A DNA stretch of 64,000 nucleotides from an uncultured Eubacteriales bacterium. Its GTDB lineage: Bacteria; Bacillota; Clostridia; Oscillospirales; CAG-272. The notes under the pieces are model-generated. The model was not told the origin of the DNA, ran no database searches, and saw nothing but the letters and a program-made list of their open reading frames with translations. This document shows, one piece after another, positions 17,701 to 25,921 of the stretch. The DNA lies in contig CAKRZE010000003.1 in assembly GCA_934432725.1 (NCBI GenBank), positions 1-64,000 on the forward strand, read 5' to 3'. Numbering within the stretch: position 1 is the first letter of the stretch; every line of letters starts with the position of its first letter. A program made the translations under genes and the position numbers.

Positions 17701-17747
17701 AGGCGGTGTGAAAAAGCTCCTTTTGCGTTTTTCACACCGCCTTTGGC
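17701..17747 (+). terminator. Terminator of the fumarate reductase operon
   Basis: A perfect 15-bp stem (AGGCGGTGTGAAAAA at 17701-17715 with 17728-17742) is followed by TTTGGCGTTT. The A-run in the left arm means the hairpin could work in both directions. Confidence 0.8.
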
Positions 17748-18296
17748 GTTTGTCTGGGACTATGCCGCCGAATAGGCTGGAACAAAAAAACCGAACTGCG
17801 CAGCGATGCCGGAATTTCAAGGGGATTTTTAGAGTCTGCTGAAACACTGTTTTTCGGCAGTCGGATTTTTTTACGGTCCGAACCGCTTTTTGGCTTTCTC
17901 ATCGGAACGGACAGGCATGGTTGAGGAGACAGCGTTCCGGAAAGGTTCGCGTAACGGGATTGTTTTTGTATGACGTATGGTGCGATGTGCTGTACCGCGC
18001 ACCGGTCGGATTTTCAGTCGGAGCCATGCGTTTTTTGACTGTGAAACGAAAAGCATCCGGCAAAAAAACAACCGCAGCTCCGGTGAAAGACGGATGTATT
18101 GCGGCTGTTTTTGATTTTGTATGAAAGCGGATGGAGTTCCGCAGGGCATGTATACATGCGTCGGGGCGATTCGGCAGAACGGGCTTCGCGGCGTATGCGG
18201 ATGACGGCGGCTGAAAGAGCATGCCAGCTGTTTGGGGTTGTAAAGGGGAAATCCGTATCTCCGGCGGGACTGAAGAAGCTTCCCGGGAAGCCGGAA
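17748..18296. other. Gene-free stretch
   Basis: No credible gene, RNA or repeat was seen here. Short open frames lack ribosome binding sites and family features. A palindromic GCTTCCCGGGAAGC near 18275 could be a weak terminator for the protease gene. Confidence 0.6.
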
Positions 18297-19175
18297 TTAA
18301 TTCATCAAAGCCTCCATATCCTCCTGCTGATCTGAAAGGAAATGAAGAATACCGAACAGGGTGGCAGCGGCTCCGACAGCAAGAATTCCGATGTGAATAA
18401 AGAAGGGCATGGAATCAATGGCGGTTTGTGCAGACTCCGGCAGCAGGGAAATGGCGGTGCCGCACGCATTAAAGGCGGCATGGAGCAGCATATTGCCGAG
18501 CAGCGACTCCGTTTTTTCAAAAATAAATGTCATGAGCAGAGCCAGCAAAAATGTATAGAAGAACCAAACGATGGTTCCGTGCATAACGCCGAACAGTGCG
18601 GAAGTCAGTATGGCGGCAAGCAGCTTGGGCATACAGCGCCTGAGTCTTGTATAGATTAAGCCGCGGAATACAATTTCCTCCAAAATTGGTGCGATAAGCA
18701 CAGTTGCGATGATCTGAATCCACGGATTTCCGCCGGAGAGGACGGAAGACTGCTCCAGATAGGACTCAAACCATGCTTCCGGAAAGGGAAACAGCGCAAT
18801 CGCATAGGATAAGAGAATGTAGGAGGAGCAGCCGAGCATAAGACTGAAGGCGGCGGAGGAGCCGGAGATTTTCTGGATATAAGCACCCTTGATCAGACTC
18901 CTTTTTCTGGCTGCAAAGGTGATCCAAAGCAGGAGGAGCGATACAATGCCGGCGAGCAGAGAAACAGTCAAGGTCTTTTGGTTAAGCTGCTCTGTGCATT
19001 TGGCAAGCAGAGCCTGCGGGTCCGGGCGAAATCCGGGCTGCTGCGCTTCTCCGATGACGGTGCGGATCATCAGATAGATCAGACAGAAATAGACGGTGGC
19101 AAACTGCCCGACCTGGTAAACAAAAAAGTAGAAACAGGCGATAGCGACGTTTTGGAAAAAATGACGAAGCTTCAT
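18297..19175 (-). CDS. CPBP-family intramembrane glutamic endopeptidase
   Basis: The 292-residue membrane protein shows the three CPBP/Abi motifs. EEIVFRG (residue 160 region) contains the catalytic Glu pair and Arg, FGVMHG contains the first metal-like His, and LLHAAFN the second His with Asn. These proteases act inside the membrane; bacterial members are linked to protein maturation or bacteriocin self-immunity, but the substrate here is unknown. About seven hydrophobic segments are present. AAAGGAAGGA precedes the start. It lies 102 bp downstream of rpe in the same direction and may share its transcript. Confidence 0.88.
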   Translation of the reverse strand: MKLRHFFQNVAIACFYFFVYQVGQFATVYFCLIYLMIRTVIGEAQQPGFRPDPQALLAKCTEQLNQKTLTVSLLAGIVSLLLLWITFAARKRSLIKGAYIQKISGSSAAFSLMLGCSSYILLSYAIALFPFPEAWFESYLEQSSVLSGGNPWIQIIATVLIAPILEEIVFRGLIYTRLRRCMPKLLAAILTSALFGVMHGTIVWFFYTFLLALLMTFIFEKTESLLGNMLLHAAFNACGTAISLLPESAQTAIDSMPFFIHIGILAVGAAATLFGILHFLSDQQEDMEALMN

Positions 19176-19277
19176 AGACTGTCCTTCCTTTACAATACAG
19201 TAGGATATCGTTTCAGTTGCAGCAATTCCAATGAGCGCCGGTCGGCGGGCGCTTTGCCCGAAGCATGATGCAGGATA

Positions 19278-19952
19278 TCAGAACCGAGCGCTTTTTTCAC
19301 ATGCGCGGAGCGCAAGAATGGCTTCTTTGACATCGGCAGCGTGGAAAACAGAGGAACCTGCGACAAGTACATCGGCGCCTGCGGCAATCACTGCCGCCGC
19401 ATTCTTCGGGGAGATACCGCCGTCTACCTCAACCTCGATCGTGTGGTCGGCACTGTCTGCAATCATACGTGCCTCTGCCAGCTTTGGAAGCGATTCCGGC
19501 ATAAAAGCCTGCCCTCCGAAGCCGGGCTCGACCGACATGATTAAAATCAGATCGGCGAGATCGGAAAAGGGAGCGATTTTGACGGTTTTGGTGCCGGGTT
19601 TGACCGAAATTCCCGCTTTGCAGCCAACGGAATGGATTTTTTCCAGCGTAGCACGCACCTCATCCTCCGTGCGGCATGCCTCATAGTGGATGGTGATGAT
19701 ATCCGCTCCGGCTTTGGCAAAGGTTTCAATATAACGAATGGGTTCCTGAATCATCAGGTGCGTATCAAATTTCATTTTTGACAGGGGGCGGATTGCCTGC
19801 ATGACAGGGTTTCCGAACGAGAAGTTCGGGACAAAAAGTCCGTCCATGATATCAAGATGCAGATATTCGGCGCCCGCCTCTTCGACGCGGCGGATATCGT
19901 CTGCCATGTGTGCGAAATCGCATGCCAATGCAGAGGGAGAAATTTTAATCAT
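19278..19952 (-). CDS. rpe: Ribulose-phosphate 3-epimerase
   Basis: It interconverts ribulose 5-phosphate and xylulose 5-phosphate in the pentose phosphate pathway. The 224-residue TIM barrel starts IKISPSALACDF and carries LHLDIMDGLFVPNFSFG, the metal-site HLDIMDG with a second site in DTHLMI, and the phosphate-binding SVEPGFGGQAF. AAAAAGGA upstream supports the ATG at 19952. Usual neighbours such as rsgA and prpC are absent here. Confidence 0.95.
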   Translation of the reverse strand: MIKISPSALACDFAHMADDIRRVEEAGAEYLHLDIMDGLFVPNFSFGNPVMQAIRPLSKMKFDTHLMIQEPIRYIETFAKAGADIITIHYEACRTEDEVRATLEKIHSVGCKAGISVKPGTKTVKIAPFSDLADLILIMSVEPGFGGQAFMPESLPKLAEARMIADSADHTIEVEVDGGISPKNAAAVIAAGADVLVAGSSVFHAADVKEAILALRACEKSARF

Positions 19953-20252
19953 AAGATGTGTCCTTTTTGGTATTCGAAAATTTTTTATATAAACTATTTT
20001 TTACGGCAGGTGAAAAAAAGGATCGGAAATCTGTCCTAAACCCGAAGCAAACCGTCCCATATCCGAAAAGCCGAAAATGAGAGGACGTCTTTTGCGGTGT
20101 CAAGACCGTTTTTTTTGCCATATCATACTAACAGGTGTCGGCAAGATGAGGCACCGGATGTAAAAGATTCGCTGCGCATGGCTTGCGGCAGAGGTTGAAA
20201 GGGAAGGACGTGGAGTGATACGCGGCGGTGCGCGGCTCTCATATAAATTGGC

Positions 20253-20272
20253 GGCGGTTCTGCGGAACCGCC
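20253..20272 (-). terminator. Hairpin after ispF
   Basis: GGCGGTTC pairs with GAACCGCC around a 4-nt loop, 5 bp after the ispF stop. There is only a weak AT-rich tail on the minus strand. The rest of the 320-bp gap to rpe (19953-20252) shows nothing else clear. Confidence 0.55.
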
Positions 20273-20276
20273 GTCG

Positions 20277-20765
20277 TCATTCCGGCGATTTTATAAGCAG
20301 GCACACGGCATGCGCCGCAATTCCGGACTCATTGCCGGTAAAACCGAGCTTTTCCTCGGTGGTAGCCTTGATATTGATCTGTTCCTCAGAGCAGCCGATG
20401 GCAGCAGCGAGATTTTTTTTCATTTGCGGGATGTGCGGGGCGAGCTTGGGCTTCTGAGCCAGAACGGTTGCGTCAATGTTCCCGATCTCAAAGCCGGCTT
20501 TTCTGACCAGCATCGCAACCTCTCCGGCAAGCAGGAGGCTGTTTGCATCCTTCAGAGCAGGGTCGGTGTCCGGAAAATGCTTTCCGATGTCACCGAGTCC
20601 TGCGGCTCCCAAAAGCGCATCCATGATGGCATGCGCGAGAACATCCGCATCGGAGTGTCCGAGCAAGCCCTTGTCATGCGGGATGCAGACGCCGCCCAGA
20701 ATCAGCTTCCGCTCCGGAGTCAGGCGGTGAACGTCATATCCGTGCCCGATGCGGAACGCGGTCAT
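20277..20765 (-). CDS. ispF: 2-C-methyl-D-erythritol 2,4-cyclodiphosphate synthase
   Basis: It catalyses the cyclisation step of the MEP isoprenoid pathway. The 162-residue protein has the metal-binding GHGYDVHRL (residues 7-15), GLLGHSDADVLAHAIMDALLG and GDIGKHFPDTD, and ends with the ATTEEKLGFTG segment. Length is normal. It overlaps ispD by 4 bp, so the two pathway enzymes are translationally coupled. Confidence 0.96.
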   Translation of the reverse strand: MTAFRIGHGYDVHRLTPERKLILGGVCIPHDKGLLGHSDADVLAHAIMDALLGAAGLGDIGKHFPDTDPALKDANSLLLAGEVAMLVRKAGFEIGNIDATVLAQKPKLAPHIPQMKKNLAAAIGCSEEQINIKATTEEKLGFTGNESGIAAHAVCLLIKSPE

Positions 20766-21538
20766 ACCGATTCCTCCCTTGCCTTCAGAATTGCCTCTGC
20801 CACATAAATGTCCTCCGGGGTTGTCAGCTTGATATTTTCACGGCCGCAATCAACCGGCTTGACTGCAAAGCCCGCAGCTTCTGCAAGGGAAGCGTCATCG
20901 GTCACCCGAAGTCCGCCCTTTGCAAGTGCGGTATAGGCAGAAGCGCGGTATAGCTCTGTCTTGAATATCTGTGGGGTTTGCGCCAGCCAGACCGCATCGC
21001 GCTCCAGCGTCTCTGCGACCATTTCCTGTTTGTTCTCTGTTTTGACGGTATCGTGCGGGTGGCATGCGGCGATGGCGGCACCGTACCTGTATGCGGCAGA
21101 AGCTACCTTTTCTATCATTTCGCGTGTGACCAGACAGCGGGCTGCGTCATGAATCAGGACATATTCGGAACGGTCGTCAATGGCTTTGAAGCCCTCCAGT
21201 GCGGAATCCTGACGTGTTTCTCCGCCTTTTACGATTTTCACGACCTTTTCCCAACGGTAGGTGCGGGACAGCGCGTCATACTGTCCAAGCTCATCCTCTT
21301 TCACGACCAGAATGATTTCACGAACCAGGGGGGTATTTTCGAATGCAAGCACGGTACGTGCAACCACAGGAATTCCGCAAAGAGCCATCATCTGTTTTGT
21401 TTCGGAGCCCTCGCTGCGCATTCTGGTTCCCGAGCCTCCTGCGAGAATGATGGCGGAATTGAAATGCTTTTCCGGTTTTCCCTCATTTGGCATGAGGGAT
21501 CTCAAAAGGGAAGCAAGCTTATCCATGTGAACGCTCAT
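20762..21538 (-). CDS. ispD: 2-C-methyl-D-erythritol 4-phosphate cytidylyltransferase
   Basis: It couples MEP to CTP, forming CDP-ME in the MEP pathway. Family motifs are AIILAGGSGTRM (about residue 28), TRQDSALEGF, and LIHDAARCLV. The start at 21538 is chosen because AGAAAGGA lies upstream; a possible start at 21598 would add an atypical extension. Even so there is a roughly 25-residue N-terminal stretch before the nucleotide loop, longer than in most IspD proteins. It overlaps ispF by 4 bp. Confidence 0.92.
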   Translation of the reverse strand: MSVHMDKLASLLRSLMPNEGKPEKHFNSAIILAGGSGTRMRSEGSETKQMMALCGIPVVARTVLAFENTPLVREIILVVKEDELGQYDALSRTYRWEKVVKIVKGGETRQDSALEGFKAIDDRSEYVLIHDAARCLVTREMIEKVASAAYRYGAAIAACHPHDTVKTENKQEMVAETLERDAVWLAQTPQIFKTELYRASAYTALAKGGLRVTDDASLAEAAGFAVKPVDCGRENIKLTTPEDIYVAEAILKAREESV

Positions 21539-21620
21539 GTGGTTGGAATCCTTTCTTGAACTGTTTGAAATCCGCAGAAAATCCGGCGGCTTGGGCATTG
21601 CAGGTTACTCAGTAGACATT

Positions 21621-21650
21621 ATTATAGCACAAATTGTTCCGCATTGCACG
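21621..21650 (-). promoter_or_regulatory. Likely promoter of ispD-ispF
   Basis: The minus strand has TGCTATAAT (an extended -10) at 21621-21629, with a weak -35 TGCAAT about 16 nt upstream. It lies about 80 bp before the ispD start. Confidence 0.6.
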
Positions 21651-21956
21651 CAATTTCCAAAAAAAACATCAAATAAATCCGTGGGAAACCTTTTGGAAAG
21701 AGGCGCGGCAGGGACGGAATTGCTTTTTGCCCGCACTGCGGTGCAGAGTGCTTCCGGCGAAAAATGGTTATGTGAGAAATGCGGAAGACGGATACAAAAC
21801 AAAGGGGATTTATCTCCAAACGCAGCGCTTTGGGCAGGTCCGTTCAAACGCCGGACGGAATCGCGGTGATTTTTGACGCGTTTTTCGGCAATTTGGTCTG
21901 TTTTTTGATTTTTGACGGCAAAACAGCAGTATCAGGTCGCTGGAATCAACATTGAA

Positions 21957-21997
21957 GGGGGTGTTAAAAAACTCATTTTGAGTTTTTTAACACCCCC
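21957..21997 (-). terminator. Terminator after the beta-helix lipoprotein gene
   Basis: A perfect 19-bp stem with a 3-nt loop (GGGGGTGTTAAAAAACTCA and its complement) lies 31 bp after the stop codon. The T-run inside the arm may serve as the slippery tract. Confidence 0.8.
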
Positions 21998-22028
21998 TTC
22001 GGGAGCGGAGGCTCCGTCTGTGTTTTGG

Positions 22029-23657
22029 TTACTTCAGAATATTATTCGCATTGATCAGATTTGTATTTCCAACGTCCGCCAGAGAAACAGACGGCATGGC
22101 GTTTCCGGTAATCACAACGTTGTTGCAGTTTTTCACGGCAATTTTTCCGGCTTTGTTTGAGGTATTTCCGGTTACGCAGATGTTGGTGCTGCCCAATAAG
22201 TAAATCGTATTCTTATAATCACCGCCGCTGAAGGAGCAGGAGGTGATCGTGCTTCCGGGAGACTGATTCAGAATGATTCCTTCGTTCTTGCCTTCGGCAT
22301 TGTCAACATGTACGTTGGTGCAATGGACAAAGGAGAAGTTCTCCGCACAGATTGCCTTGGCTTTCCCTCCGTTGTTTGCCAGACGGAGGTATACGTTTGT
22401 AATGTTTACCTGCTGCCAGTCAAAGGGCTTTGCCGCCTTGAGATAGATGCCGCAGGTATCGACGCCGTCCATTGTCAGTTCCATGATGGAAATGTCGCAG
22501 GCAAAATCGCCGCTGGATTCCATATAAATGCCGTAGTCGCAGGAGCCGTCGCACTCAAAGTTCTTAATACGGCGGTCGCCGACCGATCCGCCGACGGCAT
22601 TCGGGGAAGCATAGTCCTTATAGCCGATGGTGGTGGACTTTGAAGAGCCGTAGGCATAATAGATAAAATCGTTGATCAGGATTCCGGTTGAGCCGCGCTT
22701 GGTTCCATCGATATAAACGCCGCGGACCTCCTCGCCTTCAATATCGCCGCCGGTGGTGGCGTGAACGGTGTCCAGACGGAGACCGTTGACATTGACTGCA
22801 CGGACTCCGTTCTGGGAGTGTGCGAAGCCTGTATTTTTGATGGTTGTGTAAATCGTGTTCTCAAGGAGAATGGTATCCGAGTCCTTTTGCCCCATGGAGG
22901 CGCGGGTGAACTCAAGATTTTCAATGGTCACATCCTCCAGACCGCCGTCATACGGATTGCCGGCAGTGGCTCCGATCAGATGCAGAACCGGCTTTGTGGA
23001 GGAGGAGGATTCGATGAAGGGAGAAAGCTCACGGTTCTGCCGCGCCGTGCCGCAAAGCGTCAGGTGATGCTGATTCTCGCGGATGGTGATGGTGTCAGAG
23101 ACACGGTAGGTTCCGGACTGGAACATGATGCGGCCGTTTCCATTGGGGAAGCAGTCGATTGCGCTCTGGATGGCTTCGGTGGAATCAACGGATTTCGTGT
23201 TTTTGCCGCCGAACCATTCCGGATAGCTGGTTCCGTTGGCTTTGAGAATCACCTTTGCGCCATTTGCGAAAATGCGCATCGGAGCAGCATCGATGATTCT
23301 TCCAAAGGTCAGGGTTACGCCGTCATCAGGGACGAGCATAGCGCCTGCTGCAAAGGTGACCGGGACGCTGAACGTAAGATCAGAGGAAACGCGGTATTGA
23401 CCGGCGGGCAGATAGAGCGCGCCCTTTTCATTTGCCATGGCAGCCTTCAGAGCCTCTGTGTCATCATCCGTTCCGTTGCCGACGGCGCCGAACAGCATCA
23501 CGGAGGTGCCGAGAGAGGAGACTGTTGCCTCAAGATTCGTGTTGGATTCATTGCTTTCTTCCGGTTTTTGACTCGATTGGTCGCAGGAAGTAAACAAAAA
23601 TGCGGTTACAGTCATAATGCAGAGGGAGAAAATCAAAGAAAATGCTTTGTTTTTCAT
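22029..23657 (-). CDS. Lipoprotein with pectate-lyase-like right-handed beta-helix
   Basis: The 542-residue product has a lipoprotein signal (hydrophobic core then FLFTSC, Cys near residue 25), so it should be anchored outside the cell. A Ser/Asn/Glu-rich linker follows. The segment FGAVGNGTDDDTEALKAAM with LYLPAGQYRVS is the classic start of the pectate-lyase superfamily 3/GH28-like domain. Many short Asn- and Val-rich beta-helix turns (for example NNVVITGN) run to the C-terminus. No catalytic set could be assigned, so polysaccharide lyase, hydrolase or plain binding are all possible. AAAGGAGG is upstream. Confidence 0.8.
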   Translation of the reverse strand: MKNKAFSLIFSLCIMTVTAFLFTSCDQSSQKPEESNESNTNLEATVSSLGTSVMLFGAVGNGTDDDTEALKAAMANEKGALYLPAGQYRVSSDLTFSVPVTFAAGAMLVPDDGVTLTFGRIIDAAPMRIFANGAKVILKANGTSYPEWFGGKNTKSVDSTEAIQSAIDCFPNGNGRIMFQSGTYRVSDTITIRENQHHLTLCGTARQNRELSPFIESSSSTKPVLHLIGATAGNPYDGGLEDVTIENLEFTRASMGQKDSDTILLENTIYTTIKNTGFAHSQNGVRAVNVNGLRLDTVHATTGGDIEGEEVRGVYIDGTKRGSTGILINDFIYYAYGSSKSTTIGYKDYASPNAVGGSVGDRRIKNFECDGSCDYGIYMESSGDFACDISIMELTMDGVDTCGIYLKAAKPFDWQQVNITNVYLRLANNGGKAKAICAENFSFVHCTNVHVDNAEGKNEGIILNQSPGSTITSCSFSGGDYKNTIYLLGSTNICVTGNTSNKAGKIAVKNCNNVVITGNAMPSVSLADVGNTNLINANNILK

Positions 23658-23756
23658 GTATTATGAAACCTCCTTTATTTTGTTTGAAAATGAATTTTAC
23701 CTTGGGAAAGAAGCTGAATCTGCCATATAGTGTGATCTCGAATTGCGGATCGGGAA

Positions 23757-24503
23757 TCAGAATCTGTCCACGGGATACTGAATGCGGAGCTGGTTAATCT
23801 TATGACGGAAGGCATCCTGCTGTTTGTCCTGGAGCAGTTTTTCCTTCAGCTGCTCGCGGATCTGTTCAAACTGCAGCGGCTTGGCGTCAGACTTGGAAAT
23901 CAGCTTAATGATATGATAGCCGAACTGTGTTTTGACCGGAGCGGACAGCTGACCTTCCTCCAACGCAAAGGCTGCCTCCTCAAATTCGGGGACCATCTGT
24001 CCTCTTCCGAATTCGCCGAGATTTCCTCCCTGCGCCTTGGAGGGACAGGAGCTGTACTGCATAGCAGCATCCTCAAAGGTGATCTTGTTTTCCTTCAGCT
24101 CTGCAAGAATTTTTTCGGCAAGCGCCTCGTTGTCTACCAGAATGTGAGAAGCATTGACGGTGGATTCTCCACGGAACATTTCGGGGTGCTCGTCAAAATA
24201 AGCCCTGACCTCCGCATCGGTCACACGGACATTTTCGACTGCCTTCTTTACGGCATAATTCATCAGAAGCTCTTCCTTCAGCTGGGCAAGCTCGGCCTTG
24301 AAGGCAGGCTCACGTTCGTAAAGATTTCCCGCAGCATCTGCAAGAAGGAGGCGTTTGTTAATCAGCTGATCCAATACGGCTGCTCTTCCTTGCGGGTTGT
24401 TATACTGCTGACCGCGCTGTCCCATTGCCGCAATCATGGCATCGACATCGGCATCGGTAATGTTTTTTCCGCATACAATTGCAAGAACTTTTGTGTTTTC
24501 CAT
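23757..24503 (-). CDS. Parvulin-type peptidyl-prolyl isomerase (cytosolic)
   Basis: The 248-residue protein has an N-terminal SurA/trigger-factor-like helical part (residues 1-115). The parvulin domain begins at ASHILVDNE and contains the conserved GGNLGEFGRGQMVPEFEEAAF and FGYHIIKL. No signal peptide is present, unlike PrsA, so it should act in the cytosol as a foldase or chaperone. The gene is preceded by two copies of the structured repeat described at 24703-25062, one of which has a consensus-like promoter, so those elements may form its leader. Confidence 0.88.
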   Translation of the reverse strand: MENTKVLAIVCGKNITDADVDAMIAAMGQRGQQYNNPQGRAAVLDQLINKRLLLADAAGNLYEREPAFKAELAQLKEELLMNYAVKKAVENVRVTDAEVRAYFDEHPEMFRGESTVNASHILVDNEALAEKILAELKENKITFEDAAMQYSSCPSKAQGGNLGEFGRGQMVPEFEEAAFALEEGQLSAPVKTQFGYHIIKLISKSDAKPLQFEQIREQLKEKLLQDKQQDAFRHKINQLRIQYPVDRF

Positions 24504-24702
24504 GTTTATGACCGTTTCCTTCCTCTGGGGAAGGAGTCCTTTCTGACTGAATATTTGAGAAATAAACTGCTGGTTGTGGATCGCTTCCGGCGGGATTGTA
24601 TGCCTGAAATCGGGGACATTCCGGAAAATTGCTGCCGGATCTTGGAAAGCTTCGGACGATTTCGCGTCATATCAACCTATAGAATACGATAGGATTATGC
24701 CG

Positions 24703-24824
24703 CACGTAAAAATTGCGGCGGCTGCGGCATTTTTACGCCGTGCTTCAGGGAGCACGCGCGGCAAAGCGCCGCGCCGGGGCTGTCAAGCCCCCGGAAATCC
24801 TCAGATGGGGATTTTCTGTGCGTA
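24703..24824 (-). repeat. Structured intergenic repeat B, copy 1
   Basis: On the minus strand it begins GCACAGAAAATCC and folds into successive hairpins: an A/T-rich stem, a GGGGGCTT stem, a GCGCGGCGC/GCGCCGCGC-type stem, GTGCT/AGCAC, and a final GTAAAAAT/ATTTTTAC stem. Copy 2 is at 24941-25062 and copy 3, inverted, at 50904-50990. A -10-like TATCAT sits just before its 5' end. Confidence 0.75.
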
Positions 24825-24827
24825 TGA

Positions 24828-24900
24828 TACCACAAATTTAAGCAAGCCTTTATGAATTTGACGGCGAAGCCGGCAAATTCGCAAATGCGGCAGATCGGTT
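24828..24900 (-). repeat. Repeat A, single diverged copy
   Basis: The minus strand reads CTGCCGCATTTGCGAATTTG and on through CCGGCTTCGCCGTCAAATTC. This matches the 107-bp unit that is tandemly repeated at 50582-50880. As there, repeat A directly precedes repeat B, so A and B form one composite element. Confidence 0.7.
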
Positions 24901-24940
24901 TTATTTGTCAGATAAATTTTATGCCGCATGATTAAACCGC

Positions 24941-25062
24941 AAGTAAAAATGCGTGCTTGCACAGGCATTTTTACGCCGTGCTTCAGGGAGCACGCGCGGC
25001 AAAGCGCCGCGCCGGGGCTTCCAAGCCCCCCAAAATCCTCAGATGAGGATTTTCTGTGCGTA
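24941..25062 (-). repeat. Structured intergenic repeat B, copy 2, possibly a transcribed RNA
   Basis: It has the same hairpin series as copy 1, including AAAATCCTC/GAGGATTTT, GGGGCTT/AAGCCCC and a terminal GTAAAAATGC/GCATTTTTAC hairpin. A promoter sits exactly at its upstream edge (25062-25090), so transcription would begin in the first bases of the repeat. It could be a small RNA ending at the final hairpin, or a leader for the parvulin gene. Confidence 0.7.
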
Positions 25063-25090
25063 TTATAACATGCCAATCTGAAAAAATCAA
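25062..25090 (-). promoter_or_regulatory. Promoter abutting repeat B copy 2
   Basis: The minus strand has TTGATT (25085-25090) and TATAAT (25062-25067) separated by 17 nt. The region 25091-25480 to its right, apart from this box, shows no gene. Confidence 0.7.
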
Positions 25091-25480
25091 TATTTTTGAT
25101 ATATTTTTTCATTGCAACATGCTTATTTCACAAAAAACCAATATACAGATGTTAAGCTTGTTACAAAACAATGCGGATGTACGCAGGGTTCCGTGAGGGT
25201 TAGACACTGAACAACGGTTCTTGTGCGGTTCTGCGCAAGTTTCCGTTTTTTGCGGAAGACGACGATACCCTCAAAATCGTTATGAAATGCGGTGCCGTCT
25301 GCTTATATTAAGGGAAGCGAGAAGCAAAAAATGCCCGGAGCGATATCATTTTGCACGGAATTATGAGGAAGAATGCCTGCAAATTATTTTTTTCGACCCC
25401 GTATTATGACAAAATCCGCAGAAAAGCCGGTATAGAATGCAAATACACTGAAAAAAGGAAAAAATATGAGGTGATTGTCT

Positions 25481-25699
25481 ATGGAATGTGCAGAATTTGA
25501 CCTTTACGGACGGATCGCGTCAATATACGGTGTGGAGCGCAGCGAGGCGGAAGAGGAACTTCGCAGGGTGTTAACCGAGGCATGGGAGGCGGCGACAGAG
25601 GAAGTGAAGACGCTGCTGCGTTTTTGCGGAATGCCGGATGCATCTGTTGCCGATGTGATCATGATGCTGGCAGGGCACGCTGTTTCGGGAAAGCTGTAA
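25481..25699 (+). CDS. Small acidic helical protein of unknown function
   Basis: The 72-residue product starts MECAEFDLYGRIASIYG, is rich in Glu and Ala, and is predicted by eye to be nearly all helix (segments around EAEEELRRVLTEAWEAA and ADVIMMLAGHAV). There is no signal peptide. The ATG at 25481 has GAGGTG 7 nt upstream, and a terminator-like hairpin lies downstream, which supports a real gene. I do not recognise the family. Confidence 0.55.
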   Translation: MECAEFDLYGRIASIYGVERSEAEEELRRVLTEAWEAATEEVKTLLRFCGMPDASVADVIMMLAGHAVSGKL

Positions 25700-25875
25700 G
25701 ACAGGGGCACGAAGGTGTGCGATCACTGCGTGACTTTTTGTACATAATCGGGAAAGTGATTTTCTTTTTTGCATAAGACCGCAAAGGAGGCGGGTAGTGG
25801 GGCGGACCGTTCAGCAAGCGCTTTGAGCGGCTTGCCCCATCTTGTATCCCAATATGCGCTTGCAGCGCAGAAAGT

Positions 25876-25900
25876 CCGCTTGGGCGGTTTTTTCTTTTTT
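25876..25900 (+). terminator. Terminator between the small gene and prfC
   Basis: CCGC-TTGG-GCGG is followed by TTTTTTCTTTTTT. It points rightward and lies about 175 bp after the small gene; upstream sequence (25800-25870) contains further GC-rich inverted segments. Confidence 0.65.
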
Positions 25901-25921
25901 GATGCGGAACGCTTTGAACGG

